Notes: a model not told the origin generated them from the sequence alone. A stretch of 49,683 nt of DNA from Desulforamulus aquiferis (GCA_004143605.1 AWVY01000017.1:1-49683), one strand, 5' to 3'. Positions 29,869 to 40,278 are shown, counted from the stretch's first letter. Made by a program: numbers and translations.

Positions 29869-31967
29869 TTGGTTGCCTCCTCCGGCAGTTGTTCGTAATC
29901 TCAGCATAATCAGTTTTTCCACTTGGCAATAAGGGTAGTTTGTCTATGATTTCTACCCTGGCAGGCAATAATAGCATACTCTGGTTAACCCCCATTAGAA
30001 AGTTCCTTAGAGAAGTTCTGCTGGCTGTTTTTAATGTGGTGAGGAGGACGATTATTTCTCCCTTTTTACTATCAGCGAAGCTTATGGCAGCAACCTCAGA
30101 GGTCATAAAACACTGTTCAGCCAGTTCTTCCACCAGGTTTAGGCTAATCATTTCCCCTGATATCTTGCTAAATCTCTTTAATCTAGATTTGATTTGGATG
30201 TAACCCTGGTAATCCACCTCTACAACATCACCGGAAGCATACCAAGACTCCACAGGGACAAATCCCTTGCCATGAACTAAATAGCCCTGCATAACATTGG
30301 GGCCTTTGATTAGCAGGTTACCACCAGACATCACACCTTCAACCTCTTGTAATTTCCAAGATATACCTGGCAAGAACTTGCAACCGTATCTTTTTTGTTG
30401 AAGATGGGGGTGTTTATACTTAACACTGGGGCGGTTTCGGTGGTTCCATAACCTTCTAATATGCGGATGCCGAACTTATCCAGCCAGAGTTTTCTAGTTT
30501 CCTCCTTTAATTTTTCTGCTCCGGCAAAGACATAACGAATGCTGTAAAAATCGTAGGGATGGGCATTTTTGCCATAACCGTTTAAAAAGGTGGATGTTCC
30601 AAATAGAATGGTGGCGCTAAAATCATAGGAAAGCTCCGGGACAATTTTATAATGCAGGGGGTTGGGATGAAGATATACCTCCATGCCGCTAAATATTGGC
30701 AGAAGAGTACCCACTGTTAATCCAAAGCTATGAAAAATGGGCAATACGTTTAGAATTTTATCCCGGGAGGTAAAGTCTACCACACTGGACACCTGATTTA
30801 TATTAGCCATAATATTGCCATGACTTAAAACCACACCCTTAGGCCGGCCCTCACTGCCGGAAGTGAAAAGAATTAGTTTATGGTTTCTAGCCGGGGATTT
30901 TTTCTTCCTAAAATACTGTAATAGAGCTATAAGTTTATCTCCGAGGGTTACCGTCCCTTTAACGTCCTCAAGGTAAATAATAATGTGTCGGTGGGCCAGC
31001 AAATCTACTAATTTACCTAAGCCTGCCTTGGTAATAAACTGGCGGGAGGTAATAATGGTTTTTAAATCTGCTGTTTCTGCACTAGCCAGGATATTTTGTA
31101 TTCCGGTAGAGAAATTTAGTATTGCCGGGGTTTTTCCCTGGTAAAAAAGAGAGAATAAAGTAACCACATTTGCCGCTGCATTGGGTAGTAAAACGCCAAT
31201 ATTATTTTCAGTTGATATTTTTGAGGATAGCTTATTACTTATTAGATAACTAGCTATAATTAAGGTGCGGTAGCTCATAGTTTGTCCGGCATCTCTGACT
31301 ATGGTTTTGTTGGGACCATGAGTTCTAGCTGAGATTAATAGTTGGTTAAAGAGATTATTGAGCTGCTGATTTTTAGATGCAAAAAGTGTTTCCTGCATGA
31401 CCTCTTGAATTTTCTCACTAAAGTACATTTTTTGGTTGCGGTAGCTTTTGCCCGGGTCCACTGCCAGCTTAAAAGGCTCACCGGCATATATTTGTGCGTC
31501 AGGCAACCAGCAAGTTTTTAATTTATCCTTTAGTCGGGAAGCTTTAGAGTACTCAAGGCCCGATATGGCCAATGGGTAGAGGGTTGCACCTGTCTTATGG
31601 GCGATTAGCCGATACCGTCATAGACCTTCATTAAACCGCCGGTTGTAGAAATACGTCCTTCAGGAAATAAAACCACTGGGGTACCAGCCATAACAATTTG
31701 TACTATCCTTTTAAGACTATAGGGGTTTAAGGGATCTATATCTATATGATTGCAGTAGCGAAGGAACCAGGAAAAGCGCCTGGCGATGGCAGTATTAGCT
31801 ACAAAGACAGTATTTGAAGGCAGCAGTAGATACAAGAAAACCGCGTCCAAAAAAGAAACATGGTTTGATATTATAACCGAGGGACCGTTAAATCTAAGAC
31901 GTTGAAAATTAATTAACTTTATTTTGAAGAGAAATTTAAATAAGTACAGTAACAGGGATCTTAACAT
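29862..31967 (-). CDS. aas: Bifunctional acyltransferase / acyl-ACP synthetase (Aas-like)
   Basis: Three missing bases (near 31611, 30378 and 29907) divide one gene of about 702 residues. The N-terminal 1-acyl-glycerophospholipid acyltransferase (about residues 1-190) has ISNHVSFLDAVF and LFPEGRIST. The AMP-forming acyl-ACP/acyl-CoA ligase follows with LFTSGSEGRPKGVVLSHGN, ILEGYGTTETAP and the C-terminal LPSGKTDYAEI. Together they activate a fatty acid and attach it to a lysophospholipid at the membrane. The start ATG at 31967 follows GGAGGTAAGG. A palindromic site (31992-32007) 24 bp upstream suggests control by the TetR protein. Confidence 0.87.
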
Positions 31968-31991
31968 TATTCCTTACCTCCATTACATAGA

Positions 31992-32007
31992 GTTAACAAA
32001 TGTTAAC
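31992..32007. promoter_or_regulatory. TetR operator before aas
   Basis: GTTAACAAATGTTAAC is a near-perfect palindrome, almost the same as the site before tetR (GTTAACAATTGTTAAC). It lies between tetR and aas. Confidence 0.7.
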
Positions 32008-32032
32008 TTGAGGGTAAAAATAAAGAAATGTA

Positions 32033-32604
32033 TTAACTTAGTAGTATTCTTACCTTTGCTGCGACACGTTCTTTTAATTGAGGAAAATCTGGAAAAACCT
32101 CATGGAAATAGTGGTACTGAGACAAGGCTCTAACATCAGGCCTGAGTAAAGGCTAAGTAAAAAATAGCTCTCTTCACGGGGTATTTCCCCTTTATTGATA
32201 CCATCCTCAATAATTGATTTGATTAATAAATGGGGTCTAATGTCATCTGAAAGCCTATCCCAAAATTTGTAATGAGAGAGTAATGCAAAACGAATTTCAG
32301 AAGGGTGTGCTTGGTATAAATCATAGGTTATGGCTACAATCTTGCAAAGCTTATCAACGGAAGAAAGGTCTTCTTTGCTTATGTTGCTGATGCGCAGGCA
32401 GTAGTCCTTGATTATTTCTTTAAAAATATAAAGGGACATAGCTTCTTTTCCGTTGAAGTGCTTATATAAAGCAGCTTCAGTAACCCCGGCTGCCTTAGCA
32501 ATATCCCTAACTGATACTGCATCATAACCCCTGTCAGCAAAGAGATCAATACTGGCCTTTAAAATATCTCCTTTTTTTCCCTGATGTGAAAAGATGTGTT
32601 TCAT
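32033..32604 (-). CDS. TetR family regulator
   Basis: The protein has about 190 residues after one base missing near 32136 is restored, which gives the C-terminus QYHYFHEVFPDFPQLKERVAAKVRILLS. The N-terminal helix-turn-helix reads ASIDLFADRGYDAVSVRDIAKAAGVTEAALYKHFNGKE. The ligand domain is not diagnostic; an acyl-CoA or fatty acid is plausible because the next genes handle lipids. It probably represses itself and aas through the two GTTAAC palindromes. The start ATG at 32604 follows AAGGGAT. Confidence 0.87.
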
Positions 32605-32618
32605 AGGAATCCCTTCTT

Positions 32619-32634
32619 GTTAACAATTGTTAAC
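32619..32634. promoter_or_regulatory. TetR operator before tetR
   Basis: GTTAACAATTGTTAAC is a perfect 16-bp palindrome, 15 bp upstream of the tetR ATG. It matches the site before aas at 15 of 16 positions. Confidence 0.75.
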
Positions 32635-32771
32635 CAAAGTATACCATTTAGTTAGTTTTTGTCAATAATTAATAAAAAGACTTTTTAGTTCAAATTTACC
32701 ATAATTGTATAAGCAGGAATTTAATTCCAGTTGACGAATCTATTAATTATAGCTCGGGGGGAGGGAGAATA

Positions 32772-34049
32772 TTGCAAGTAAGGTTAAATCCAATCTGGCT
32801 AATCATGATATTACTGGTGGGAATCTTTAGTATTCTCTACATTTGGTTCGCACTGCATCCAGGCCGGGTCAATCCAGCAGTGCTTCAATATTTTAGCTTT
32901 GAAGAGGTGGAGCGGGGAAGGGAATACGGCCAATTGCCTAGGTTGTTATTCATCACAGGCTTTTTACTTCAGTTATTCTTCCTGCTGTGGTTGGTTTTTA
33001 GCGGTTGGGGAGGTACAATGTCTCGCTGGGCTCAACAGCTCACGGGCAGTTATTGGGGCGGGGTATTGGTATTTTTCCTTGTATTGTGGTTAGCCATGAG
33101 ATTAATCAGGTTACCCTTTAACTTTATTAATGGGTACTACTGGCAACATAAATGGGGTTTCTCCACCCAAACTATGAGTTCTTGGTGGTTAGACTATTTT
33201 AAGGGAGCAGGCTTAGAATTGGCTTTATCAGCCATAGGGGTACTCCTACTATTCTGGGTCCTGGGGAGGTTCCCCAAAACTTGGTGGCTGGTGGGAGCTG
33301 CCTTTATATCGGTATGGGTTATTATCCAGAGCTATCTTTGGCCGGTATTGGTTTCCCCACTATTTAATCGCTTTGAGGTTGCTAAAGACCCAGCTGTTGT
33401 TAGTATGGTGCAGGAACTATCAGAAAAGGCAGATATACCAGTGGATCAGGTGCTGGTTATGGATGCCAGCCAGCGGACAACAAGGGCAAATGCTTATTTT
33501 GCCGGATTAGGTCAGACCAAACGGATTGTTCTTTATGACACTCTGCTGGAAAATTATCCGCCGGAGCAAGTTAAAGCTGTGGTGGCCCATGAGATGGCCC
33601 ACTGGGGTCAAGGTCATATAACCAGGGGGATTGCCCTGGGTATTGCTGGCAACTTTATTGTTTGGGGTCTATTGTTTATAGTTCTCAGGGGCGCAGTAAT
33701 CTCTTACATGCGTTACCCTCCTTACACCTGGGCTGTGATCATGCTGTTCTTTGTTATGATTTCATTCATCAGCAGTCCCATAGAGAGTTCCATATCCAGA
33801 AGTATGGAGAGGGAAGCGGATCAGGTTTCCGTAGAATTAACACAAGATGCCCAGGCTGCGATAGACCTGCAGGTTGCCCTGGCGTCTAAGAATTTATCTG
33901 ATCTATCCCCACCGGCCTTTATTACCTGGTTTAGCTACTCCCATCCGCCAGCCCTAGAGAGAATAAAACTAATAGAGCAGATGGAGAAGGTAGATAATTA
34001 TATTAAACCAGGGGTGTTTATATTTAAGCTAAATGTAACTTTAAAGTAA
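32772..34049 (+). CDS. M48 family (Ste24/CAAX-protease-like) membrane metallopeptidase
   Basis: This intact protein of 425 residues has about seven spans and the zinc site VAHEMAHWGQGH (HExxH) with a downstream Glu in SMEREADQVSVEL. NRFEVAKDP and ASQRTTRANAYFAGLG are typical of Ste24-like proteases. It cleaves membrane or misfolded proteins, by analogy. The TTG start at 32772 follows GGGGGAGGGAG. It is separate from the HtpX-type M48 gene at the end of the window. Confidence 0.9.
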   Translation: MQVRLNPIWLIMILLVGIFSILYIWFALHPGRVNPAVLQYFSFEEVERGREYGQLPRLLFITGFLLQLFFLLWLVFSGWGGTMSRWAQQLTGSYWGGVLVFFLVLWLAMRLIRLPFNFINGYYWQHKWGFSTQTMSSWWLDYFKGAGLELALSAIGVLLLFWVLGRFPKTWWLVGAAFISVWVIIQSYLWPVLVSPLFNRFEVAKDPAVVSMVQELSEKADIPVDQVLVMDASQRTTRANAYFAGLGQTKRIVLYDTLLENYPPEQVKAVVAHEMAHWGQGHITRGIALGIAGNFIVWGLLFIVLRGAVISYMRYPPYTWAVIMLFFVMISFISSPIESSISRSMEREADQVSVELTQDAQAAIDLQVALASKNLSDLSPPAFITWFSYSHPPALERIKLIEQMEKVDNYIKPGVFIFKLNVTLK

Positions 34050-34099
34050 GCAAAGTCTAAGGGATTCTGCTGTATAATGCTAATCAGGAGGTGCTAACT

Positions 34100-34438
34100 A
34101 TGGATGTAAGGGAACAATTATATGTGGATCTCATGATGCTTCCTGAACCTGATAGCTGCGAGGCCAAGAAATTAATTGACGAAGGATATTTGACAATACA
34201 ACTTCAATATACTCAGAAGGCACTGGATTATATTGCAAACTTTATTGAGTCAAAAACAGATGAATTATATCAGGCAATCAATGAGGCTGGCCCGGACACC
34301 AGAAGAGGAGAAATAATGAAAAGGGCGGGCATAACCCAATTCGGAGTCTTTATGGATGTGGCAAATAAAATGGTCCAGGAGGGTAAATTAACTAAACAAA
34401 GCAGCAAATATTTACCTGTCTCATCGGGTGAAAATTAA
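34100..34438 (+). CDS. Uncharacterised helical protein
   Basis: This intact protein of 112 residues has no family I recognise. It is acidic and mostly helical by pattern, with EAKKLIDEGYLTIQLQYTQKALDYIANFI and a basic RRGEIMKRAGITQFGVFMDVANKMVQEGKL that might be a winged-helix-like or coiled segment. No membrane span or signal peptide is visible. The start ATG at 34100 follows AGGAGGTG. A terminator follows directly. Confidence 0.7.
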   Translation: MDVREQLYVDLMMLPEPDSCEAKKLIDEGYLTIQLQYTQKALDYIANFIESKTDELYQAINEAGPDTRRGEIMKRAGITQFGVFMDVANKMVQEGKLTKQSSKYLPVSSGEN

Positions 34439-34440
34439 GA

Positions 34441-34474
34441 AAACCAAGGGGGTAGCGGCGCTCCCCTTGGGTTT
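34441..34474. terminator. Terminator between two convergent genes
   Basis: CCAAGGGG (34444-34451) pairs with CCCCTTGG (34463-34470), with A-rich and T-rich flanks, so it can work in both directions. Confidence 0.8.
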
Positions 34475-34486
34475 CTTTCTGTTTGG

Positions 34487-35655
34487 TCAGCCCATGATTG
34501 TTCCGAAGATCTTGCCTGCCAAAGTAGACATGATAATAACAAGAAGGATGTAAACGGCGGTCTTTTTAGTTCCCATAATTTGGCGGATAACAATCATATT
34601 GGGTAAGCTTAAGGCTGGCCCCGCCAATAGTAGGGCCAAAGCAGGACCTTTTCCCATGCCGCTGCCTAAAAGACCTTGTAAAATTGGCACTTCCGTTAGG
34701 GTAGCAAAGTACATGAAGGCGCCGAAAACTGAGGCTAATAGGTTAGCCAGAGGGAGTTTCCGCCAACAAGGGCTGCAATATAGTTCTCAGGTATGATACC
34801 TGAATCCAATCCCGGGCGACCCATGAGGAAACCTGCAACCATAACCCCCGCAAGAAGCAAGGGGAATATTTTTTGGCAAAGTCCCAGGTGGAGTCAAGCC
34901 AATCCTTAATTTCATCCTTTTCAAACCATAGTTTTAGCATAATGGCTAAAAACACTAATAAAATAAGAGTTAGATACCAGTGCACATTATATACTGCATT
35001 GAAGAATCCCACTGATTCAGGGGGTTTACCCCAGGCGGCAAAAATTAAGATTAAAACCATGGTGAAAAATATGCAGCATACTGAGTCAGAGATCTCTTGT
35101 CTTCAGGTGGCGGAGGCATGGTTAGGGCTGCGGCTTCCTTTTCTCTTTCTTCCTTCAAAAAAATGAAGTGCATCAATAAGCCAATTATGATAGAGAAAAT
35201 CACTGCACCAACTGCCCGGGCGATGCCCAGTTCGATTCCTAGAATCCTTGCGCTAAGGATGATTGCCAAAATATTTATGGCAGGGCCAGAGTAAAGGAAT
35301 GCTGTGGCTGGGCCGATCCCGGCACCCCTGGTATAAATACCTGCGAAGAGAGGAAGTACAGTACAGGAACAAACCGCCAGTACGGTACCAGAAACTGAAG
35401 CAACACCATAGGACAGTATTTTATTGGCCCCTGCACCAAAATACTTCAGTACCGATGCCTGAGATATAAAGACAGCAATGGCGCCGGCTATAAAAAAGGC
35501 GGGTATTAAGCAGGTCAGTACGTGTTTTTGAGCATAGTCCTGGAGCATATAGAAGGACTCCAGGATAGCTGATATTACTCTGGGGTTTTCTAAGGGTATA
35601 TAAAAGGCTGCTAAAAATACTCCTGCCATAAGTAAAAAATATTTCTTTCCTTCAT
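34487..35655 (-). CDS. ArsP/DUF318-type permease
   Basis: This membrane protein of about 390 residues is of the PF03773 permease family, which includes the organoarsenical exporter ArsP. Marks are VAVCSCTVLPLFAGIYTRGAGIGPATAFLYSGPAINILAI and LTEVPILQGLLGSGMGKGPALALLLAGPALSLPNM. Four bases are missing (near 35645, 35078, 34867 and 34753). The repaired start is MKERKYFLLMAGVFLAAF at the ATG at 35655, behind AGGAGG. It is divergent from AhpD-like and thioredoxin-like genes, a common set for this family. Metal, arsenic or redox functions have been proposed; the substrate is not known here. Confidence 0.85.
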
Positions 35656-35713
35656 GGTGAAACCTCCTTGGTACTGGTAAACTAAGTGATTTAACTAGCA
35701 ACATCTAATGTTT

Positions 35714-35723
35714 TATAACTATA
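35714..35723. promoter_or_regulatory. Possible shared operator TATAACTATA
   Basis: TATAACTATA lies 59 bp upstream of the permease and recurs inverted (TATAGTTATA) at 36260-36269 before the thioredoxin-like gene. In A+T-rich DNA the match could be chance. Confidence 0.3.
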
Positions 35724-35884
35724 TTCTATAATTCTAATACTAATACTAATAATGTATAAATACAAGGGGTATTTAATCATTAGTTATAAAAATATATTAT
35801 TGACACATGGATAAAGTGAGTTAAAATTTAAGATAATTATCTATGTAAAATTGTGGAATATTATTAAAGGAGGGATAAGCTGTT

Positions 35885-36208
35885 ATGCGCATGTTGGCGG
35901 AGTTTTTTCCTGAATTTACCCAAAAGCTAGATGAAATGGATGCCCTTTATAATGAGAAGAGGATGATTGATGAAAAGACATACCAGTTTATATGTTTTGC
36001 CCTATCAATCAAGACCAGATCTAAACCATGTGTCTTAAAGCACTTCAAAGGGGCCCTGGAGGCTGGGGCCACCGTACAGGAAATTGCTTACGTATTTGCC
36101 TTGGTTATGCGTGAGGCTGCCGGAGCAGATGATTGCTGGACCCATGATGTTATTGGGGATTGGAAAGAGATCCTAGCAGGAAATATTAAATGCGATTGTC
36201 AGAAGTGA
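35885..36208 (+). CDS. AhpD/carboxymuconolactone decarboxylase-like protein
   Basis: This intact protein of 107 residues has the CMD/AhpD-like helical fold. The Cys and His of the usual CxxCH-type site appear as KPCVLKHFKGALEAGA, with one Cys replaced, so a classical disulfide centre is incomplete. YVFALVMREAAGADDCW follows. Relatives act as peroxidase partners or are unassigned. It shares an upstream region with the divergent permease and precedes a thioredoxin-like gene, which suggests a redox set. The start ATG at 35885 follows AAGGAGGG. Confidence 0.85.
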   Translation: MRMLAEFFPEFTQKLDEMDALYNEKRMIDEKTYQFICFALSIKTRSKPCVLKHFKGALEAGATVQEIAYVFALVMREAAGADDCWTHDVIGDWKEILAGNIKCDCQK

Positions 36209-36259
36209 TATATGAACCTTGCGCCCTGCTATTTTAAATGATATATTATATAATAATTA

Positions 36260-36269
36260 TATAGTTATA
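36260..36269. promoter_or_regulatory. Possible shared operator TATAGTTATA
   Basis: This is the inverted match of the site at 35714-35723, 17 bp before the thioredoxin-like gene, in an A+T-rich gap. Confidence 0.3.
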
Positions 36270-36286
36270 TAAGGGGGCGTTTTATT

Positions 36287-36526
36287 TTGGATATTAAGGT
36301 ATTAGGGCCGGGATGTCAGAAATGCAAAACTCTGGATACTATGGTAAGGGAAGTAGTTGCCGAGCTAAACCTCCAAGCTAATATTGAAAAAATTGAAGAC
36401 ATTCCCCAAATAGTACAGTATGGAGTTATGTTGACTCCGGGTCTTGTAGTAAACGGTAAGGTGAAAGCCTCAGGTAAACTACCAAGTAAAGAAGAGCTTA
36501 AAAAAATATTAGCCCAAGAGCAATAA
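36287..36526 (+). CDS. Thioredoxin-like redox-active disulfide protein
   Basis: This intact protein of 79 residues has the small thioredoxin fold: DIKVLGPGCQKCKTLDTMV with a CxxC site, and the cis-Pro in VMLTPGLVVNGKVKASGKLPS. It is of the redox-active disulfide protein 2 type often found beside DUF318 permeases. The TTG start at 36287 follows GGGGGCG. A terminator follows. Confidence 0.88.
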   Translation: MDIKVLGPGCQKCKTLDTMVREVVAELNLQANIEKIEDIPQIVQYGVMLTPGLVVNGKVKASGKLPSKEELKKILAQEQ

Positions 36527-36540
36527 TATAAAGCGAATAT

Positions 36541-36577
36541 AAAGCGAAAGTAGGGTTCAACCGTACTTTCGCTTTTT
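36541..36577 (+). terminator. Terminator of the thioredoxin-like gene
   Basis: AAAGCGAAAGTA (36541-36552) pairs perfectly with TACTTTCGCTTT (36564-36575), followed by TT. Confidence 0.88.
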
Positions 36578-36705
36578 CAATAATGTGTATGATTTACTGG
36601 GTTGGTCAACCCTTAACAAAAGGATTCTATAGATAGTATTATTGAAAACTAAAGATAATGCTGATAGAATGAGACAAGCTGTTAAGATTTTAAGGGTGAA
36701 TACTC

Positions 36706-37110
36706 ATGGATCTAAGCATACTTGAGGGTACATTTGCTGTTTGCCGGCTGCAGCCGGGGGTTGTACCTGGGTGGGCATTTTCCAATAAGGATTTTGTTTC
36801 AGTGACCAGTACAGAGGAAGAAGTCTCTATAGTTTGCAATGTTGCCAATGTGCCCCAGGGAGTAATATGTGAACAGCCCTGGGTGGTCATTAAAGTAAGA
36901 GGCCCCCTTGATTTTGGTCTTACAGGGATATTAGCAAGTCTAGCCAACCCTTTAGCTAAAGCAGGTATATCTATCTTTGCAGTTTCTACCTTTGATACCG
37001 ATTACTTATTAGTTAAAATGCAAGACCTGCCAAAGGCTAGACAAATATTATTGGATAATGGTCATTGCTTCGATGGATTTGCTCTGAATGTTGCTGTTTC
37101 AACAGTCTGA
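36706..37110 (+). CDS. ACT domain protein
   Basis: This intact protein of 134 residues has two ACT-like parts: a first part with FAVCRLQPGVVPGWAF and FVSVTSTEEEVSIVC, and a second with GPLDFGLTGILASLANPLAKAGISIFAVSTFDTDYLLVK. It matches the COG3603-type proteins, which bind amino acids and are thought to be sensors. It stands alone. The ATG at 36706 follows AAGGGTG. Confidence 0.87.
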   Translation: MDLSILEGTFAVCRLQPGVVPGWAFSNKDFVSVTSTEEEVSIVCNVANVPQGVICEQPWVVIKVRGPLDFGLTGILASLANPLAKAGISIFAVSTFDTDYLLVKMQDLPKARQILLDNGHCFDGFALNVAVSTV

Positions 37111-37140
37111 AGGACTATTCGACCTTTAGGTGAATGATCC

Positions 37141-38420
37141 TTAAATGTCGGAGAATTTCTTAGCGCCGGATATTATTGATTTTAAAAATACAGATTTCAG
37201 AGGTTCTATGGCCATTAGTGCCTTGTAGGGGGTAGATTTTTCTAGGAGGCTGCCGATTCTTCCTAAGGCCCTGTGCTTAACTTACCAGGATCATCAAAGA
37301 CTAGGTTGGCCAATTTTCCCCTTTCAATAGCCATGGCAATGTATCTGTCGAAGGTCGTTTCCGGCGTAAAAACCCTACGAGGCGTGGCTTCATGGTGATT
37401 CCTCCTGTCTTGCAGCCGAATAACAGACCCCACAGCCCAGACAGAGCTCCTCCTGCAATTGGATCGAGGACTTTGATTTTTCCGAGTTTCCTTTTATTAT
37501 ACCTATTGCACCCACTGGACAAGCCTTAACACATAATCCGCACCCTTTACACTTAGCCTGATGGATTTCCATAATCCAGTTGGAGCTGACAATAGCCTTG
37601 GAAGGTTAAAGGTTTTTATGGCTTGAAACATTCCGCAGCAACAGCTACAGCAGTTACAAATATACCCTACAGATTTTTGTACATTATCTGCTGTTTGGGC
37701 AAGTCCTGCAGCTTTACATTCCTCTAATATACTCATTGCCCGGGAAGTTGATATTCTTTCAGCAATTCCATTTTTTATTAATAGCTGGGCACCGCCGTTT
37801 AGGGTCAGACAAGTTTGCTGGGGGCTATCGCATCCTTTGCCAAGGTGGTGACCTTATGACGGCAGGCACACAAAGAAACCCCTATATCGGTAGCTGATTT
37901 GATGATGTTGGTGGCCCTTTCCCAGTCGAGCATTTCAGTATAATCTGTTTCTGGTAAAGCTTCTTCCCTTACTAGTGATCTGCCAATCTGGGTAGACCCT
38001 TCAAAGATTGATTTGGCGAAGCGGTCATCGGCCATCATATACTCCTCAAAGAGTTTAGCTAATTCTGCCATGGGCAGGTCATCCCGGTACGCATGAAGGT
38101 GAACTCGAAAAAGCCAATGACTACGGGTGCCAGGGCAACATAATATTGGCCAGCGAATTCTATGTCGAAAACCAAACCCCGGTGGGCTAGATCTGTGACG
38201 CGTTCCTTAAGTTCCTTTTCAGTAACCCCCAACTTTTGTGAAAGAGTACCATGGGTGTGGGGCGAAGTGGTATTTGGCTGGCAAAGTTTGCCTCCTCGGG
38301 TGTAAACAGCAGTCGGAGAATTTTAATAAAAACCTCCGAATCCGGGGCGCCTGTTACATTTAAATCTAATCTTTGCTGAAGTAGATGATATTCCCGATCT
38401 GGATTAACGATATGGCCCAA
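37141..38420 (-). CDS. 4Fe-4S ferredoxin-domain protein with N-terminal helical part
   Basis: Seven missing bases (near 38250, 38092, 37848, 37606, 37415, 37391 and 37265, all in short G or C runs) break one gene of about 428 residues. The N-terminal 100 residues look like a winged-helix-type domain (MGTLSQKLGVTEKELKERVTDLAHRGLVF). The middle has scattered Cys (SLCACRHK, CNCCSCCCGM), and two ferredoxin clusters follow, KCKGCGLCVKACPVGAI and LCLGCGVCYSAC. This order is known in anaerobic Firmicutes; the partner is not known. A role in electron transfer or sensing is possible. It lies downstream of the chemoreceptor terminator. Confidence 0.8.
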
Positions 38421-38476
38421 GACTAATCCCCTTTCTATTTTTCAACTAGCATGTTCAAATACTACACAGACCTGCT

Positions 38477-38509
38477 AAAAAAGTCAAACCCGGGAAAAAT
38501 CCCGGTTTT
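38477..38509 (-). terminator. Terminator of the chemoreceptor gene
   Basis: On the minus strand AAACCGGG pairs with CCCGGGTTT (one bulge), followed by a six-T run at 38483-38478. It follows repeat copy 3. Confidence 0.8.
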
Positions 38510-38536
38510 CAGACTGGCGAGAAACTACCTATATTC
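38510..38536 (-). repeat. Dispersed 3'-end element, copy 3
   Basis: The core is at 38536-38520 on the minus strand, followed by CGCCAGTCTG. It sits about 25 bases after the chemoreceptor stop codon and just before its terminator. A CCCGGG before the core could pair with the terminator arm and form an alternative fold. Confidence 0.75.
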
Positions 38537-38561
38537 GTGTTTTAATAATCCCGGGTTTTAT

Positions 38562-40117
38562 TTAGATTCTAAATTGAGCTATTGAAACTTGAAGTCTGCT
38601 GGCTATATTTGCTAATTCCTGGGTAGCACTGGCCACCTGTTGAATGGTAGAGGTTACCTGCTCATTGCTGGCAGAAAGACCCTGAGTACCTTCGCTGGTT
38701 TGCTGTGCGCCGTGGGAAATTTCTTGGACCAGTACAATATTATGGTTTATGGCTTCGATGATATTGTTAAGGCTATGCCAGCCTGGTGGGCAAGTGCTAC
38801 CCCTTCTTGAACGTCGCTGGAGCCCTGTTCCATAAAACTAATTGTACTGTTAATGCCTGATTGAATTTGTGATATTATTTGACCTATTTCTTTAGCTGCT
38901 GTAGCGGACTGCTCCGCAAGCTTTCTAACCTCATCGGCCACCACAGCAAATCCCCTGCCTTGGTCCCCTGCACGTGCCGCCTCAATGGCGGCGTTTAAGG
39001 CTAGCAGGTTAGTTTGGTCAGCTATTCCGGTGATTACATTAGTTATATTACCTATCTTTGCCGAGAGGGTTCCTAAATGTTGAATGGATTCGTTTGCCTC
39101 ATCGACTGACCGGGCAATGTGATTTATTTTGTCGGTGGTCTTCATAACCGTATTACCACCGGAGGTAGCCACTTCTATAACTTTGACAGATTCTTCTGCA
39201 GTGATACTGGCATTTTCCAGGCTTTTTTCTGCCATAGCCGCTACCTCGGAGGTGGTACTGGCCACCTCTTCTGCTGTACCTGTTACCTCTTGGGCTGACG
39301 CTGCCAGCTGTTGACTGTGGGCGGCCACTGACTGGGCCACCTCCGTAATTTCTGTAATCAAGTTTTTAAGCTGCTCCCGGGTTTGATTTATAGATGCGGC
39401 TAGTTCACCGATCTCGTCCTTGGTTTTCACCTCTATTGCTTGGGTAAAGTCACCAACTGCCAGATGTTTAATACCTGCTTGAATTTTTTTAACCGATTCG
39501 GTGATGCTTCGGGTAATAAGAACTGCTGATATAACTCCTAATAAAATAGCAATAAGGCTAAAGGTTATAACAGTTTGCCGACCTTTACTTGATGTATCAA
39601 TGGTACGCTGAATTTCTTTTTCACTGGTCTGCCTATTTTCGTCAATTCTTTCTTGAATGGTTTGGTTTATTGAGGCTGTAATTGGAGTAAGGGTGCTACC
39701 TACGGCGGTTGCCTCCAATGTTTTTTGCTCCTTAAGGAGTGGAATCATTTTTTGACTAATGGATTGATCGTATTCCTGAAAGTCCAAAAGAACCTTTTCA
39801 TATTTTGGTTGTTCTTCAGGGGAAGAATTTGATATTCTTTCGTTAATTAGTTTTTTAGTTTCAACAACATTGGCGGTGTATTCATCAAGAAACTTTGCGT
39901 CACCGTAGGTTGTATAGCCCCTAATAGCCAGGGCCACATTTTGGAAGCTGTTTTTTATTTGATAATCTAAGGTTACCCGGTCATACAGGACATCTACTGA
40001 ATGCAAGTCTTTGTCCGTTGAGTTCATTACATGCACACCCTGCACAGTTATAAGGGATAGAAGTACCACGAGGATTAAAAAACCTCCTCCAATTTTCATG
40101 CCTACCGATAGTCTCAT
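38562..40117 (-). CDS. Methyl-accepting chemotaxis protein
   Basis: The protein has about 518 residues after one A missing near 38777 is restored. It has an N-terminal membrane span, a four-helix-bundle sensor domain (about residues 35-185), a second span ([18 protein letters not shown]), a HAMP domain and the signalling hairpin with [25 protein letters not shown] and [15 protein letters not shown]. The ligand is unknown. The ATG at 40117 follows AAGGAGGT. Repeat copy 3 and a terminator follow. Confidence 0.93.
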
Positions 40118-40278
40118 TGGGGGATGACCTCCTTAATAATGATTGAAAACTAGGAAAAGGATCTCTTTAATTGGTTCGTTCTCTTAATTTTATATGGATC
40201 CTGAGTTGAAAACATTGCTTTTACAGAATCTTAGTTTCTTCGTAAGGTTAATGTAATAACAATTACCGGAAAAATAGA

